Shown one piece after another: positions 53,201-64,000 of a stretch of 64,000 bases of DNA (positions are counted from its first letter, which is position 1; each line of letters begins with the position of its first letter). A model generated the notes under the pieces. It searched no databases. It saw only the letters and a program-made list of their open reading frames with translations, and was not told the origin of the DNA. The stretch comes from Zygnema cylindricum (Eukaryota; Streptophyta; Zygnematophyceae; Zygnematales; Zygnemataceae), in the NCBI GenBank assembly GCA_037447655.1, contig JBBHKE010001618.1, forward strand, positions 62,001 to 126,000, in the 5' to 3' direction. Position numbers and translations under genes: made by a program.

Positions 53201-56200
53201 TGAATTCATCTTTTCACCTGTCTGTCTATGACATATTTTACAGGTGTACATTATCTCTCAAATGAGCCACACCAATATTGTTCAACTCCTGGGATATTGC
53301 GACGAGGGCACCGAGCAGATTCTTGTGTACGAGCTCATGGAAAAGGGCAGTTTGAGAAAACTCCTGCATGATGAAAAAGGTTGCTAGGCACATGATAACC
53401 CTAGTTTCCCTTGACAAACTAAGCACCATTTCCCCAACTTGTTTCAACTTCTTCAATCTGCAATTTTCCAATCTAACTGAGTAATTCGTCTTTGTGTATT
53501 ATAAATATAGACCACCCAGCTTAGTATGTCTAAGGCAAAACCATCTGCCGAAATTTTGCTAATTGTCTTATGCAGTATAGTGGTGAAAGCCATTGTTAAT
53601 GCCACACAAAATGACGACATACAACTTTGCAATGTGCTAAATTGCTGAGATAATTTGCTCTGAATGTTAAAGGCTAAATATAGAAATCAAATTTATGCGG
53701 TTTTATTTTCAGACTTCATAGTCAATATCCAGACGTTATTTGACCAATTATAGCATTATTTTCAAATGATTAAGGTGGCGGTAGGGATTTTCCCACTTCC
53801 TCAATGCCGGGAATTTCTGTAAGGAATGTGTTTGGTTACAGGTAGAATCGGGTAAGAATTCTTCCCGATTTTTACCAAATATCGAGTAACATTCTATAAA
53901 CATTCCTTCAACATTTGAAAGCATCCAGGATTTTTTTTTTACTTTAAAATCAATACTTTTTCTTATCTATTCTTTACTCAAGTCTCATGTTTCGGTTTAC
54001 ACCCTCCAACCTCTATATGTGATTCTACTTCTTGTGCGTTCGGGTTTTATCATGCAAATCATACAGGCTCCTACGAGCTGACTTGGAAGACTCGTCAAGT
54101 AACTTTCCATAGCTCGATATCAAATGCAGCGAGTTTCCCTAACCTTCCAGTTGTTGTGCGGTTATTGGTGATGCTGTAGGGGAGAGTTTAACATTCCAGC
54201 AAAGGGTGGAGATAGCAATTGATGTAGCAGAAGGACTTCGTTATTTACACCACTATGCTGGAGCCACCGCCATTCACCGGGACATTAAGTCCGATAATAT
54301 TCTGGTCAACTCCAAATTCAAGGTGACTCTAGAACTGATCCACTAATGAGCCTTGTTGCCTAAAATCATAATCCCCGCTTTCATTTCATTTAATGGAAAG
54401 AAAACGAGGCAAATGAAATAGTTGTAGTGATGTCGGAAATAATTTGTTCCTTTTATTTGAGACTTATGATGAAAATGCCGTTCAATAATATCAAATGTGT
54501 ACATTCACATATTGGTGGTTACAATGAAAGCTTACATTTTGGGGTGTAGTAACACTTGGGAGCCCGGGTATTGCATCAATATGCTCTCAATATGGACCAT
54601 ATTTGAGCCTTTTTGAACAAACATTTACTTCATGAATGTATATCCGTTTAAATAAACATTTTTATTCCTGTAGATCTTCGATTCCTAATTACAGTCATGT
54701 GTTTTTTTTTTCCCAAAGTGTTCTACTATGCGCCTAAAGCAAAAATATACACCGGGTGTTGTGAAAAATAGGGAAACCTCTCTTTTCTCAAAATTTTGTG
54801 GCGAGGAACCAACCAGAATTTTGCACCCAAATTTTGTTGCATTTTGAGAATAGTTTAAAAATGTGAAATAGTAAACACAATCATTTGGTTTGGACATGTA
54901 TCCATCAATTCGCGGCCCTTAGAAAAGTATGATTTAGGAAATTATGATAGCTATGGGAGCACAAAAAAGATGTCACGTGAAATTGTAAAATTGATTCTCG
55001 CCAATTACTACACTGCCCATCGCTTATAGAGAGTGATTTTTTGACCCAAAAGCATAAATTAGTGTTAAAACTATTTAGTTAAGTAGCCCGTAATAAGCCA
55101 CGTTGCGATACGGGGTTCAATGCTAATAGTGTTTACACTAACGAATGTTGATGAAACGTAATATGTTACGAGAAAAAGGAAGTTTTCTGGTAGGATGGTA
55201 ACTTTTATAGGAAACGCACTTTTGTACCCGCGCCGATGGCAACCAGTGTAAAGAGATCAAGAAGATTATAGCGAAATTGGTATCAAGAAAATAAGTAGTA
55301 TTTTTAGCACTAAGTACTTCAACGTGTATCTTCTTGTGTTTCTTGTGTTTCTATCACCAAAGCTAATTTATCAAGAAGGCTTTGTGTGCTCCTATTTATT
55401 ATGTTTTTAAGTGAACAGAACTTAGTGTGGCTAGTCAATCTTTTATACATGCTTTTCTCCTCAAATGTTGCTTATTTTGTAACCTATGTGAGTGGTCTGA
55501 AGTTAATCATACCTCGATTGGAATATTTTATTGGTTTTACTTATGGGTTGTCCTGATAATGGCATCACTCAATGTTAAGCAGAACACTGGTTGTTTCTTG
55601 AGCTACTATTCACGTAAAATATTAGTACATTCTTATTTTGTGACTAAGTGGACGTAGTTCTGGGATGGGATCCCTTTTTGCAGGGAAAACTTGCAGACTT
55701 CGGTCTGCTTAAGGACAACCCAGGCGACTTGATTGCCGTTGCCAACGAAGCCGAAATTACGGGAGCTCAAGGCTACGTAAAGATAGAGTCGAACCAACAT
55801 AATGACTTTTCTGAAAAAACCAAAATTGCCGGAACTCCAGGATACATCGATCCTGCTTATTTAAAAACATCCCAAGTCACTACCAAAAGCGATGTGTACA
55901 GGTCAGCAAAACCCTGTCCTTGTCGTATGGTGATTTCAAAAGGCAACAACAGATATTTTGAAGCATGTGTGGCATATGCGACAAGTTTTTCCTCAATACT
56001 GGAGGGATGCTCACCAGGAAGTCCGAGTGATTCTTGGTAACTTTTGTTCGATGGATAGAGTTTTAAGGATTTTTTTCTAATTGTACTCTTTTTGGTGTAT
56101 GCATGAAATGAAGCTTTGGCGTGGTCCTCTTTGAGCTTATCACCGGAAGGAGAGCGCTTGTGAAGGACGACACGGCTCCAGACGACGATCCCACCTTGGA

Positions 56201-57064
56201 TACTTTGGTGCATTGGGTGAGTGGCAGGCAATTAAGTTGCTATGTTTATCCCAATATGTGATTGTTTCATTTCCTTTTTGCAACACAATTTTGGTTTTTG
56301 TTTGCTAGCTTCTGAAAGTCTGTTGACGGAATGAAATCTCTTCATTTCTTTCTATTCTCAAACAAAAATACCTTAAAAATAATGTCACACCAATCAGCTT
56401 CTTTTTAATCGTTTATTTAATCGTTTAAATTCTGTTTTTTGACTAAAACATACAGAAATACAAATCCAGATGCTTCTGTACAAATTCTTAGAAGAATGTT
56501 TATGAAACCACGATTTTTTAAATCTCCATCATGACTCAGCCGGAACAAATGAACGGATTCTAACTCTATGGTATGACTGCCAAATGTGAGAGCAAATAGA
56601 ATTCTGCATTCGCCAGATAATCTTACCCGAATAATTCCCAAATTGTGAATATTCTAAAAATATGCGATGACTATGCTATCATGCAATTGGATGCATTCAA
56701 ATATCAACTAACGGAATTAGGGAAACATGAATGATTTGTACAGATTCAACCTCACCTGAAAAACATCGATGCAATTGTCGATCCCAAAATGGGTGGAATG
56801 TACCATTCAGAGGCTCTAAGGAAACTCACACGATTGGGTGTTATTTGCACTGAGAAGGATCCAGAATCCCGGCCAACCATGGAGGAAGTTGCGCAACTTT
56901 TAGCACAAATAAAGAATACTTTGTTAGACAAACATGCCATAAATTTGAATGACAACGATGAACGGGAGACTGCTGATACTTCACCGAAACGGTTTCCCAT
57001 TACCGGAGGGACGTCTGATTCCAATTTCATTGTGCCCTTATCTCACACCGTTGGGCCCCGGTAG

Positions 57065-59466
57065 AATTTCTCCATTTTACTCCAATTTCTCGATTTTTAA
57101 CATTGTAAACATAATTTAACCCCATGAAAGGGTTGACAAGGTTCTCCAACATACCGATACCCCGTATTCCCTCACCTCTTCTCCCGCCCCCACAACTCCA
57201 ATTCGACCCTCTGCCACCACGATTCGGCCCACCCCGCTTCCTCTCCCTCCTTCCAATTCTTCACTAACCTATCATCTCTCCTTTGCCTTCCTCTTCCTTT
57301 TTCTCCTTTCCACTTAATATCTTTCAGCAGTTGTCTCTTTTTGTTGATAATGCCGTGAAATTCAACGTTTTAGATGGAAAAGGATCAACTTTTGGTTTGA
57401 AAAAACTTATTGCAGCTTTTTCACAGACAATTTAATTGATTAAGCTTGATGATGTGATGCAAAGGCATGGAATCTGTCATTAAAGAATATTGATGAACAT
57501 ATTCCTGATTAAACTTGAAAAACTAGTTAGCAAAATTTTGTTTTCAAGAGCTTGAAGATATTATAAAAAGATTTGCCTAATAACATTGTAAAAAAGCAAA
57601 GCTTCGAGGAAGGAGAAATTAAATAGCCTATGTAATTTACCCGTGTGGAGAATGTTTGAACCTGCTTCATACCCTTGTTTAGCCCATGTAGCGTCATCCA
57701 ATTTTGGTGAAATAATTTCTAAAATGAAATGTGAAGAAAGCTACACCGTGAATCGCTATTGCTGTAAAGAAATTATTAGAGTGAAGAAACAAGGTGTTTT
57801 AACTCTATTTTGGGTTCAAAAATAAAACAAAAGTTAACGCTAATTTACACATCCAACATTTATTTGGATACACATTCATCATATTGTATCCGATATAGAC
57901 TATGTTCACATGGTCGACGTTTGAACATGTGAGAGCATGTTTGCGAGATTTCCCCCGTCTTTTTTTCTAAGAATTAAATCCGAGTGGCCTTCCTGTGTAG
58001 ACGCACTTTCTTTCCCGTGTCAACGCCGTTATGTGTCACTTACACATATTGTACACTACACTATTTAGAAACTGTCCGAATTAGAGTAATTGACTTTCTT
58101 AAACAATACCTCTATTTGAGTAAAGGAAAATTAAAATTTCTAATTCTATTTTCGGCTCGAGCGATAAAATTTAACGGCGCCAAATTAGTGTTATTGACAT
58201 TAATAGCAATTCACGGTGTAGTTTCAAAGAAAAAGTTTACTAAAAAATCTCAGCTAAAAACACAAACGCCCAGAAACTCTAAGAACCGTATGTCATTAAA
58301 CTTGTAGTGATCAATGCTAACAATAGAACATGGACTACAAAGACCCAAATCAGGATATTTAACATTGTTTTGAGAGACCTAAAGTTAGTTATGCGCAAAT
58401 TATATGTGTTGTATAGCGCAGTTTTTTTTGCAATTATAATATTGTTTTTGTGCTGTTTTAGTGGGGTTGTTTTCAGAAACATGTAAAAGCCAGTTTTCAT
58501 GCCACTACATTATTATTTTTGTGCTATTTTAGTGGGGTATTTAGAAACATGTAAAAGCCAACCTGCACGACAGTGATGGGGAAATCATGGACTCTAAAGC
58601 CTAAACTGTGTATACAAGAACACAAACCACTAAAAAAAAAGGTCATATTTCGAGAGAAATGTTTAATTCTTTTTGGTTGGATGAGCTTGGAGCTTTTTTT
58701 CAAAAAAGCGGCGCAAATCGCGACGACTGCCGGTTTGGAAGAATTTCCAAAACAGAAAGCGAAAAAAAAATTACAGAAGAGAATTTGACCGAAGAGAATT
58801 TTCCCGAAGACCTCAATAGTAGAAATAGCAATTCTAGTAATAATAATACTAGCAATAACAATAATGATAATCAGTTTTTTTCCTTGGAGGAATGGAAAAC
58901 ATTTTAAAATCAATCTCCGATTCGTTCAAGAAAAACGTCTTCTCTTAATAATAGTACTCTCCACCAATCTCTCGAAGGTTCTTCTCTTTCTTTTAAATTT
59001 TCCGATATCGGATCGCTGCCCGGAAAAAAAGAAATGGTGGAGATGGCGAGAATAGCTGGAGTGGATTTGGAGGTTTTGGAAAAAAGTTTAAGGAAAGCGA
59101 GAGAGGCGGCTGAAAAAAAGTCAAAACGTCTCTACTATGGAGAATAGGGTGCATTAGGTGGCACATAGAAAATTGAAAAGGGGCACTTGTTATATTCTTG
59201 GACTATATTAAGTCTTACATGTAAACCCTTTCGTTATAAGAAAAACATTAAGCATTTCTTGCAATCAAATGCTTACAATTTCCAAAATTTTGGAAGATGC
59301 CACTTTGCCAAATACAAACCTCAAAATCTCATTATCAATGTTGAATGGTAAACGTCAATTTATAATTGAATGGAACCATTAGTGTTGTTGCTATCACGGG
59401 TTATTATTATGTATATTGTTCAAATAAAGTCCAAATGTAATCTCTTTTGTTTAGCCAAATAACGTT
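57065..59466. other. Intergenic DNA downstream of the kinase gene
   Basis: 57120-57320 is CT-rich. 58445-58492 and 58516-58560 are tandem copies (TTTTTGTGCT.TTTTAGTGGGG ... AGAAACATGTAAAAGCCA). Around 58608-59150 two short frames (one Asn/Ser-rich with NNNTSNNNN, the other ending VEMARIAGVDLEVLEKSLRK) could be remnants of some element protein. I do not recognise them and cannot call a gene. Confidence 0.45.
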
Positions 59467-60656
59467 TTGTCATTCAATAAAGTAAAATCGTTAATTTTAA
59501 AGTCTAGCAAAAAGATGAAATCTTTGTTGGAAAAGTTTTTTAAATCCCACGGATTGGCAAGTTTGGACAACTTCCCTTTTCCTACCTCTAAACACTTAGA
59601 ACGTCACCTCATCAAAACCATTTACGGTTTGAAACAACCCCTCCGCGTTTGGAACCATACTATCGATGCCGTTATGAAACGAGAAGGATTCACTCATATT
59701 GATACTAACTTCAACAACTATTCCTGTGGCTCTCTGGTGTTTCCTTAATCATCATTGCTATTTTTAATGATGACCCATCCTTGTTGGTCCCTCTCTCTCT
59801 CAAATTTCCACCGCCAAAGTTCTTCAACGCCATTTTGACATGAGGTACCTAGGTGAACTTACCTACTACCTTAGAATCTTGGTCATTTGAAATCGCTCCA
59901 CTAAGACTCTTTGCCTTTCTCAGGAAACTTTCATCTTTGATCTCCTCGAAGTTTTTGGCATGATTGATTGCTCCTCTATTTCCACCCATTTGGATGCCAA
60001 TTCTCCCCTTGTCTCCGCTATCGACACCCTCCTCCCTCCTCCCCTCCATGCTACTTACCGCTTTTTAGTAGGTGCTTTTATGTATGCCATGCAAGCAACT
60101 TGGCCAGATATTGCCACGGCCGTCACAAAGTTTAGTCAATTCCTTCAATGACCTTCTCAAGAGCATCTTTGAGCCGCTAAACGAGTCTTTCGCTATTTAA
60201 AATCCCTCCTCGATTCCTCTGGTTCCACTACCCTCCTCGGTTGTGTAGACTTCGATTGGGCCCAAGATGAGCTATCTCGCCGCTCCACTACTGGCTCATG
60301 TTTTTGTCTTGGACAATGGGCTTATTTCTTGGTCTTGCAGGAAACAACCTACAACAACTTGCTCCAGTAGTGTGGCCAAATACATGGTTGCTTGCCATGC
60401 CGCCAAAGTGGTTGTTTGGCTTGGTGGCCAATATGGGTTTTCCTTCTCTTAGACCCACTCTCATCTACTCCAAATCTTAAGGCGCCCTCGCCTTGATCAA
60501 GAATCTTGTTCACCATAAGCGCACCAAGCATATCGACATCCAATATCAGTATAACACCATCATTTCTCCTTGGCTTTCGTCCTCTTCTTTGTAAGTTCCT
60601 AGATTTCCCTTTATTTCCATCTTAACACGTCTTTGTAGTTTTAGCTTGAGAGGAGG
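59467..60656 (+). pseudogene. Copia RT and RNase H of a different lineage, degraded
   Basis: KTIYGLKQPLRVWNHTIDAV and GFTHIDTNFNNYS are RT 3' blocks. Then follow MRYLGELTYYL, YRFLVGAFMYAMQATWPDIA and RRSTTGSCF (RNase H region), with multiple stops. A polypurine tract (TTGAGAGGAGGTG) at about 60647-60659 ends the coding part. It is not closely similar to copia I or J. Confidence 0.8.
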
Positions 60657-61516
60657 TGCTAACGGTAATTTCATGTTATGTTTTTCTCTCTTGAATACGG
60701 ACTTCTACTTTAGCTTCTTTTGTCCTAAGTGAACTTGACCATATTCCACTTGTTAGTGCTATGTTTACTTAAGTCTTTTTTTGTCCCGAGTTAACTTGTC
60801 CGAACTCCACTTATTCAAGTACGGTCTCCACATTGTACGTTTGGTCTTTTTCTTTTTTTTCTTTCATCGGTCAACTTTGACTAAAAGATTTGGTCTTTAT
60901 GTAGCCGCCCAAATCCCGCTTTGTATAACGTCATGCACTACTATCCACAGTTATTAGGGTTGTGATACTTGTTAGGATTTGGTACTGAGAACTCTTTTAG
61001 CGACGAGTCATTCTCGTAGCTAAAGCAGCGACGACCAGCGACGAAACAGTTTCGTCGCTGGATGTTTGAAGTACCAACGACAAAGTAGTTTCGTCGCTGG
61101 ATATTTTGAAGTGACGTAGAGATTAAATGTTCGTTATGTTTCACGTATGTTTGAATAGAACTATAGAAGTGACGTGGAAATTGCTTGGTAGTTTCGGTTC
61201 ACGTAAGTTCAAGTCGTACCGTGTGATTCAAGTTGGTTCGCGGTTGACTTTTCTAGTCGTACCGTGTTGTTCAAGTCGGTTCAACTTGAACGACGTTGAC
61301 TCTTACGCGTTTCTAGTCGTGAACCTATATATATATTGGTTGAGACTTCGTGGTAGTATTATCTTTTGGAGGCGTAGCTTATTAAGGAGGTGTAGAAAGG
61401 TCAGAAGTAAAAGGAAGGAAGAAAAAGAGTTGTATTTGCATTGTGCTTAATATATTGAATGATTTTAAAGAACACCATTGTTGTGTGTATATTTTATTTG
61501 GTTTGTAGCTTTTCAA
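60657..61516 (+). repeat. LTR sequence(s) of the downstream copia element
   Basis: Lies between the polypurine tract of one copia remnant and the primer site (TTGATATCGGAGC, 61517-61529) of the next. That site resembles the standard plant copia primer site TGGTATCAGAGC, complementary to the 3' end of initiator tRNA-Met. I cannot separate a 3' LTR from a 5' LTR here; TGTGATACTTG at about 60960 may be the start of the latter. It includes a perfect 12-bp hairpin at 61035-61061. Confidence 0.45.
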
Positions 61517-61535
61517 TTGATATCGGAGCGGATTA

Positions 61536-62103
61536 ATGGCAACACTTGCCAGTATGGCGGAGAAAGGAAAATCCTCGGCGGAACCTAGTGGAGGAGCTAG
61601 TGGGGGAGTTAGTGAAGGAGTTACAAGGACACAATATGATGAGTATGACGAATGGGGGAAGAAAAATGTGAAAATGGACGAGGGAACGTTTGAACGCTTT
61701 CAAGAGTTTCTCAAAACACAAGAAGATGATGGAGATGGAAGAGTGAGTGGAGACTCAAACAACCCTAAGAAAATAAAAAAAAAGAAAGGGAAATCTAAAC
61801 TTTATGAGGAAGAGGAGGAGAGTGAAGATGATGATTTTAAAGTGTTTAATAAAACCATCGTCTTCACGGGTTCCAACTATGCAATTTGGAAGAGATACAC
61901 TCGAGACGCATTCACACCGAAAAAACTTTGGGACATCGTTATCGGGGAAGAAACACGACCGGATCCTTCCGTGGATCCAACCGGAGCACATAAGTGGGAC
62001 AAGAAAGATATGGCGGCCTCCACCGCACTTATACAAAGTTGTGCTAGTTCTATGCATGAACATCTTCTAACTCATGATAGGGTTTTTGATTGTTGGACCG
62101 CTT
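61536..62103 (+). pseudogene. Copia Gag, truncated by a CATAG-type element
   Basis: Starts MATLASMAEKGKSS, runs through an acidic/lysine-rich segment (KKIKKKKGKSKLYEEEEESE) to a copia Gag core (FVFTGSNYAIWKRYTRDAFT-like block, WDIVIGEETRPDPS, MHEHLLTHDRVFDCWTALQI). Homology to Gag ends at about 62103, where sequence of the 62104-63372 element starts, so the rest of Gag is missing. The frame runs on to 62261 by chance. Confidence 0.75.
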
Positions 62104-63372
62104 TGCAAATTTCGTACGTCTCAAATGTACGAAAAACTGTACGTAAAAGAGACGGTGGTTCATTTGCGCGCGCGTATTTTTTACATATCCTCCACTCCGT
62201 CTTCAGAAGCCGCCGTCGGAGACGCCGTAAATTCCGCCACTCGCCGTTACACCGCCAATAGTTATTACACCGCCAATCGTTATTATCGTTGTGTACGGTA
62301 ATTCCGTCCCGCTTTTTTTTTTTATATTCTCAAATAGAATTTTCCACTCTATCTAAAAAAACCCCTAATTCCTAATTAGAATAGACGATTTCTTCTAAAA
62401 TTTTCAAATTCCCAATTAGCGTAAACCACGCTAATTATTCGTATACGCTAAAAAAACTTACACGCTAATAACGATTGGCGGTGTAGCGTAGAAATTTCTT
62501 TAGCGTACATGAAAAATTACCGTGGTTTACGCTAATAAATAATTTGAAAATTTTGAAAAAAAACATACATTCTAATTGTTTAATAATTTTAATTTGGGTC
62601 TTTGAAAAAAATAAAAGTCTGTCGCAAACATGCTTACACTAATATAGGTATTCGTACAAAATCTGACAAATCGTACACAAATCGTACGTTCACACAGTCG
62701 AAACGTGGTTGCTGGACGAATATGTGCGAACGTGTTATTTGACAGCCCGATTAGACCCCCTCTTTAGAGCGCACATTCTCATGCGTCCGGGGCTACTAAA
62801 ACTCATTAGTTATGCTTTTTCACTTAAAAAGGTACAATTTTGTGTGTTCTGACACTGTCCGTACACCACACTAATTGATTGATGGCGTACTTCCATTTTG
62901 TACGGTACTAAAAAAATAACCCTAAATAGAGTAAAGAAAAAAATATGAGCCGCGGAATTTATGGCGCCTCCTACGCTATTTGTATATAAGCGGCGAGCCG
63001 CGAAATTTATGGCGTCTCGCACGCGTATTTTTACATGAGCGGCGAGCCGCGGAATTTATGGCGTCTTGCACGCGTATTTTTACATGAGCGGCGAGCCACG
63101 GATTTTACGGCGTCTCGCACGCATATTTTTATGTCCTACACACCGTCTTTAGGAGGACGCCGCCGTTGGAGACGTCGTAAATTTCGGCGCTCGCCGCTAG
63201 TTTGTTGCACGTTTCAGTTTTTAGGGTTTTCAATGTTTAAATATTTAAATTTAAAAAGTACAAAGAGGTACGAATTTAACCTACGAATTTTAAAAGCTTG
63301 ATATTGTTTTATGCGCACGGAACGTATTATTCGTTAGTTTACTCCGTGCGTTTTATGCGCATAGGACATCTA
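62104..63372. mobile_element. CATAG-type element G, one end missing
   Basis: Right end CGTGCGTTTTATGCGCATAG then GACATCTATGG, the counterpart of the left ends of E2 and F. The left part (TTCGTACGTCTCAAAT.. and CATTTGCGCGCGCGTATTTTT) is the inverse of 40210-40300 in F, but the last 75 bases with the CATAG tip are absent. 62945-63130 has three to four tandem units of about 53 bp (GAGCCGCGGAATTTATGGCG), related in wording to the F repeats. 62690-62940 matches 38890-39180. Confidence 0.65.
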
Positions 63373-64000
63373 TGGTGGACTTCCATTAGGCGTCTCAGTA
63401 ATTGTACTGAAAATTTTACTGAAGGGCGTGCCTTCCATTAGGCCGCGTCCTGTATCCACTTTTTTTTTGCGTAGCTCATTCTGGTTGGTAACACGAAAGT
63501 TAGTATTCGAAAGAATCTTCGAACGCAATGTCAAAACGCAATATTTGTACGAGCCGAGGTAATATCTGTACCCGCGGAGGAAAAATCTGTACCGTCGGAG
63601 GTAATTAATGACTCGTACAGAGGGCATTAAATGTACTACCAAAAATTTCAAAATGCAACGACAAAATGGCGACGACGAACGTTGATGGTGGAAGCGTGAC
63701 GGGATGATTTCGGCAGATTTTCAGCCTCCATGGCGGAAGGCACATGGCCCTTGCGACGTGTACGCACATACGCGCGCGCTCATCCTAGATTCATTTGAAC
63801 TTTTCCACTCGGCCTATTTTACACGTTATGTATTCGAGAACTCTCCTCAATGTGCACGGTCTTAACAAACTGAAGGGTTGGTAGAAAGTGAAATTGAATC
63901 CGACGGTCCTAATTTACGCCTACAAACTTGGACAATTTTTTGTAATGTTGTTTTCGTTGAAAAAAAAAAATCTGTAGGAACTTGTACGAAACAGTACGCC
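63373..64000. other. Unassigned DNA to the window end
   Basis: A short imperfect direct repeat (GACTTCCATTAGGCGTC at 63377 and GCCTTCCATTAGGCCGC at 63429) is visible; otherwise I see no gene, exon or element end. Confidence 0.5.

Larger units (their letters stand above)
45664..57064 (+). pseudogene. L-type lectin-domain receptor-like kinase, ten exons, one premature stop
   Basis: Exons I infer: 45664-45772, 48504-49244, 50199-50291, 51587-51688, 52561-52769, 53244-53379, 54180-54322, 55684-55901, 56114-56216, 56744-57064. Every junction keeps phase and the sum is 725 codons. Order: signal peptide (LPLSLSLLFLFLPVIAGSG), legume-lectin domain, a 26-proline hinge, one membrane segment (SLLIGFIAGAIAIVISLLAF), cytosolic Ser/Thr kinase with LGEGGYGTVYEG, AVKRA (Lys), HRDIKSDN, ADFG and SDVYSFGVV. 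All catalytic residues are present, so it would be an active RD-type plasma-membrane receptor kinase. The lectin part keeps the DG of the sugar site (GDGLSF) but the metal-binding stretch reads NEPLNRFVGI, lacking the usual Asp and His. One in-frame TAA (49004-49006) cuts the lectin domain. Hence pseudogene or a variant allele. Confidence 0.85.

Noticed and set aside
58608-58907. Asn-rich 99-codon ORF
   Set aside because: Low-complexity sequence (NNNTSNNNN) without support; mentioned only as a possible element remnant.

Overview
The window looks like repeat-rich nuclear DNA from a streptophyte: a green alga of the charophyte grade or a non-seed land plant. I infer this from a ten-exon gene of the plant lectin-domain receptor kinase type, from primer sites complementary to plant initiator tRNA-Met, and from a stack of nested Ty1/copia and Ty3/gypsy elements. 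The species cannot be named from the sequence. Almost all of the DNA is transposable elements; I can defend only one ordinary host gene.

Layout. 1-4810 holds an LTR-like fragment and a badly decayed plus-strand gypsy element that keeps the tail of a DNA cytosine methyltransferase (DNMT), RT, RNase H and integrase; a copia solo LTR (3516-4607) sits in its integrase. 5029-7480 is a decayed plus-strand copia element with its 3' LTR. 7588-20324 is the most striking feature: a minus-strand gypsy element flanked by a short target duplication. It encodes Gag, aspartic protease, a full-length C5-cytosine DNA methyltransferase, RT, RNase H and an integrase ending in a PHD finger. It interrupts the RT of an older minus-strand copia element ('copia I', pieces at 7482-7583, 20329-20990, 22263-24058, 30524-32230). 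Copia I is also interrupted by an LTR-like insertion (about 20991-22200) and by a younger copia relative ('copia J', 24059-30523). Both copia elements carry a primer site matching the anticodon arm of initiator tRNA-Met, that is, half-tRNA priming.

35-45 kb is a thicket of short inverted-repeat elements. Two hAT-like non-autonomous elements have perfect 8-bp target duplications, there is a foldback element, and three CATAG-ended elements are arrayed around a roughly 214-bp near-perfect palindrome. Two copies of an R2-like LINE (restriction-like endonuclease type) lie in opposite orientation, and both end in a T-run rather than an A-run.

45.66-57.06 kb is the lectin receptor kinase gene. Its exon phases agree through all ten exons, but one in-frame TAA lies in the lectin domain. 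59.4-62.1 kb carries remnants of a different copia type with a conventional primer site, and 62.1-63.4 kb another CATAG-type element.

How the parts relate: the gypsy element is a candidate self-modifying retrotransposon. It carries a de novo-type methyltransferase that could mark its own DNA or nearby chromatin, and a PHD reader on its integrase that could steer integration. Retrotransposons that captured DNMTs have been reported in dinoflagellates and charophytes, so the DNMT alone has precedent. The combination with a terminal PHD finger, the two differently aged copies side by side and the permuted terminal repeats deserve a second look.
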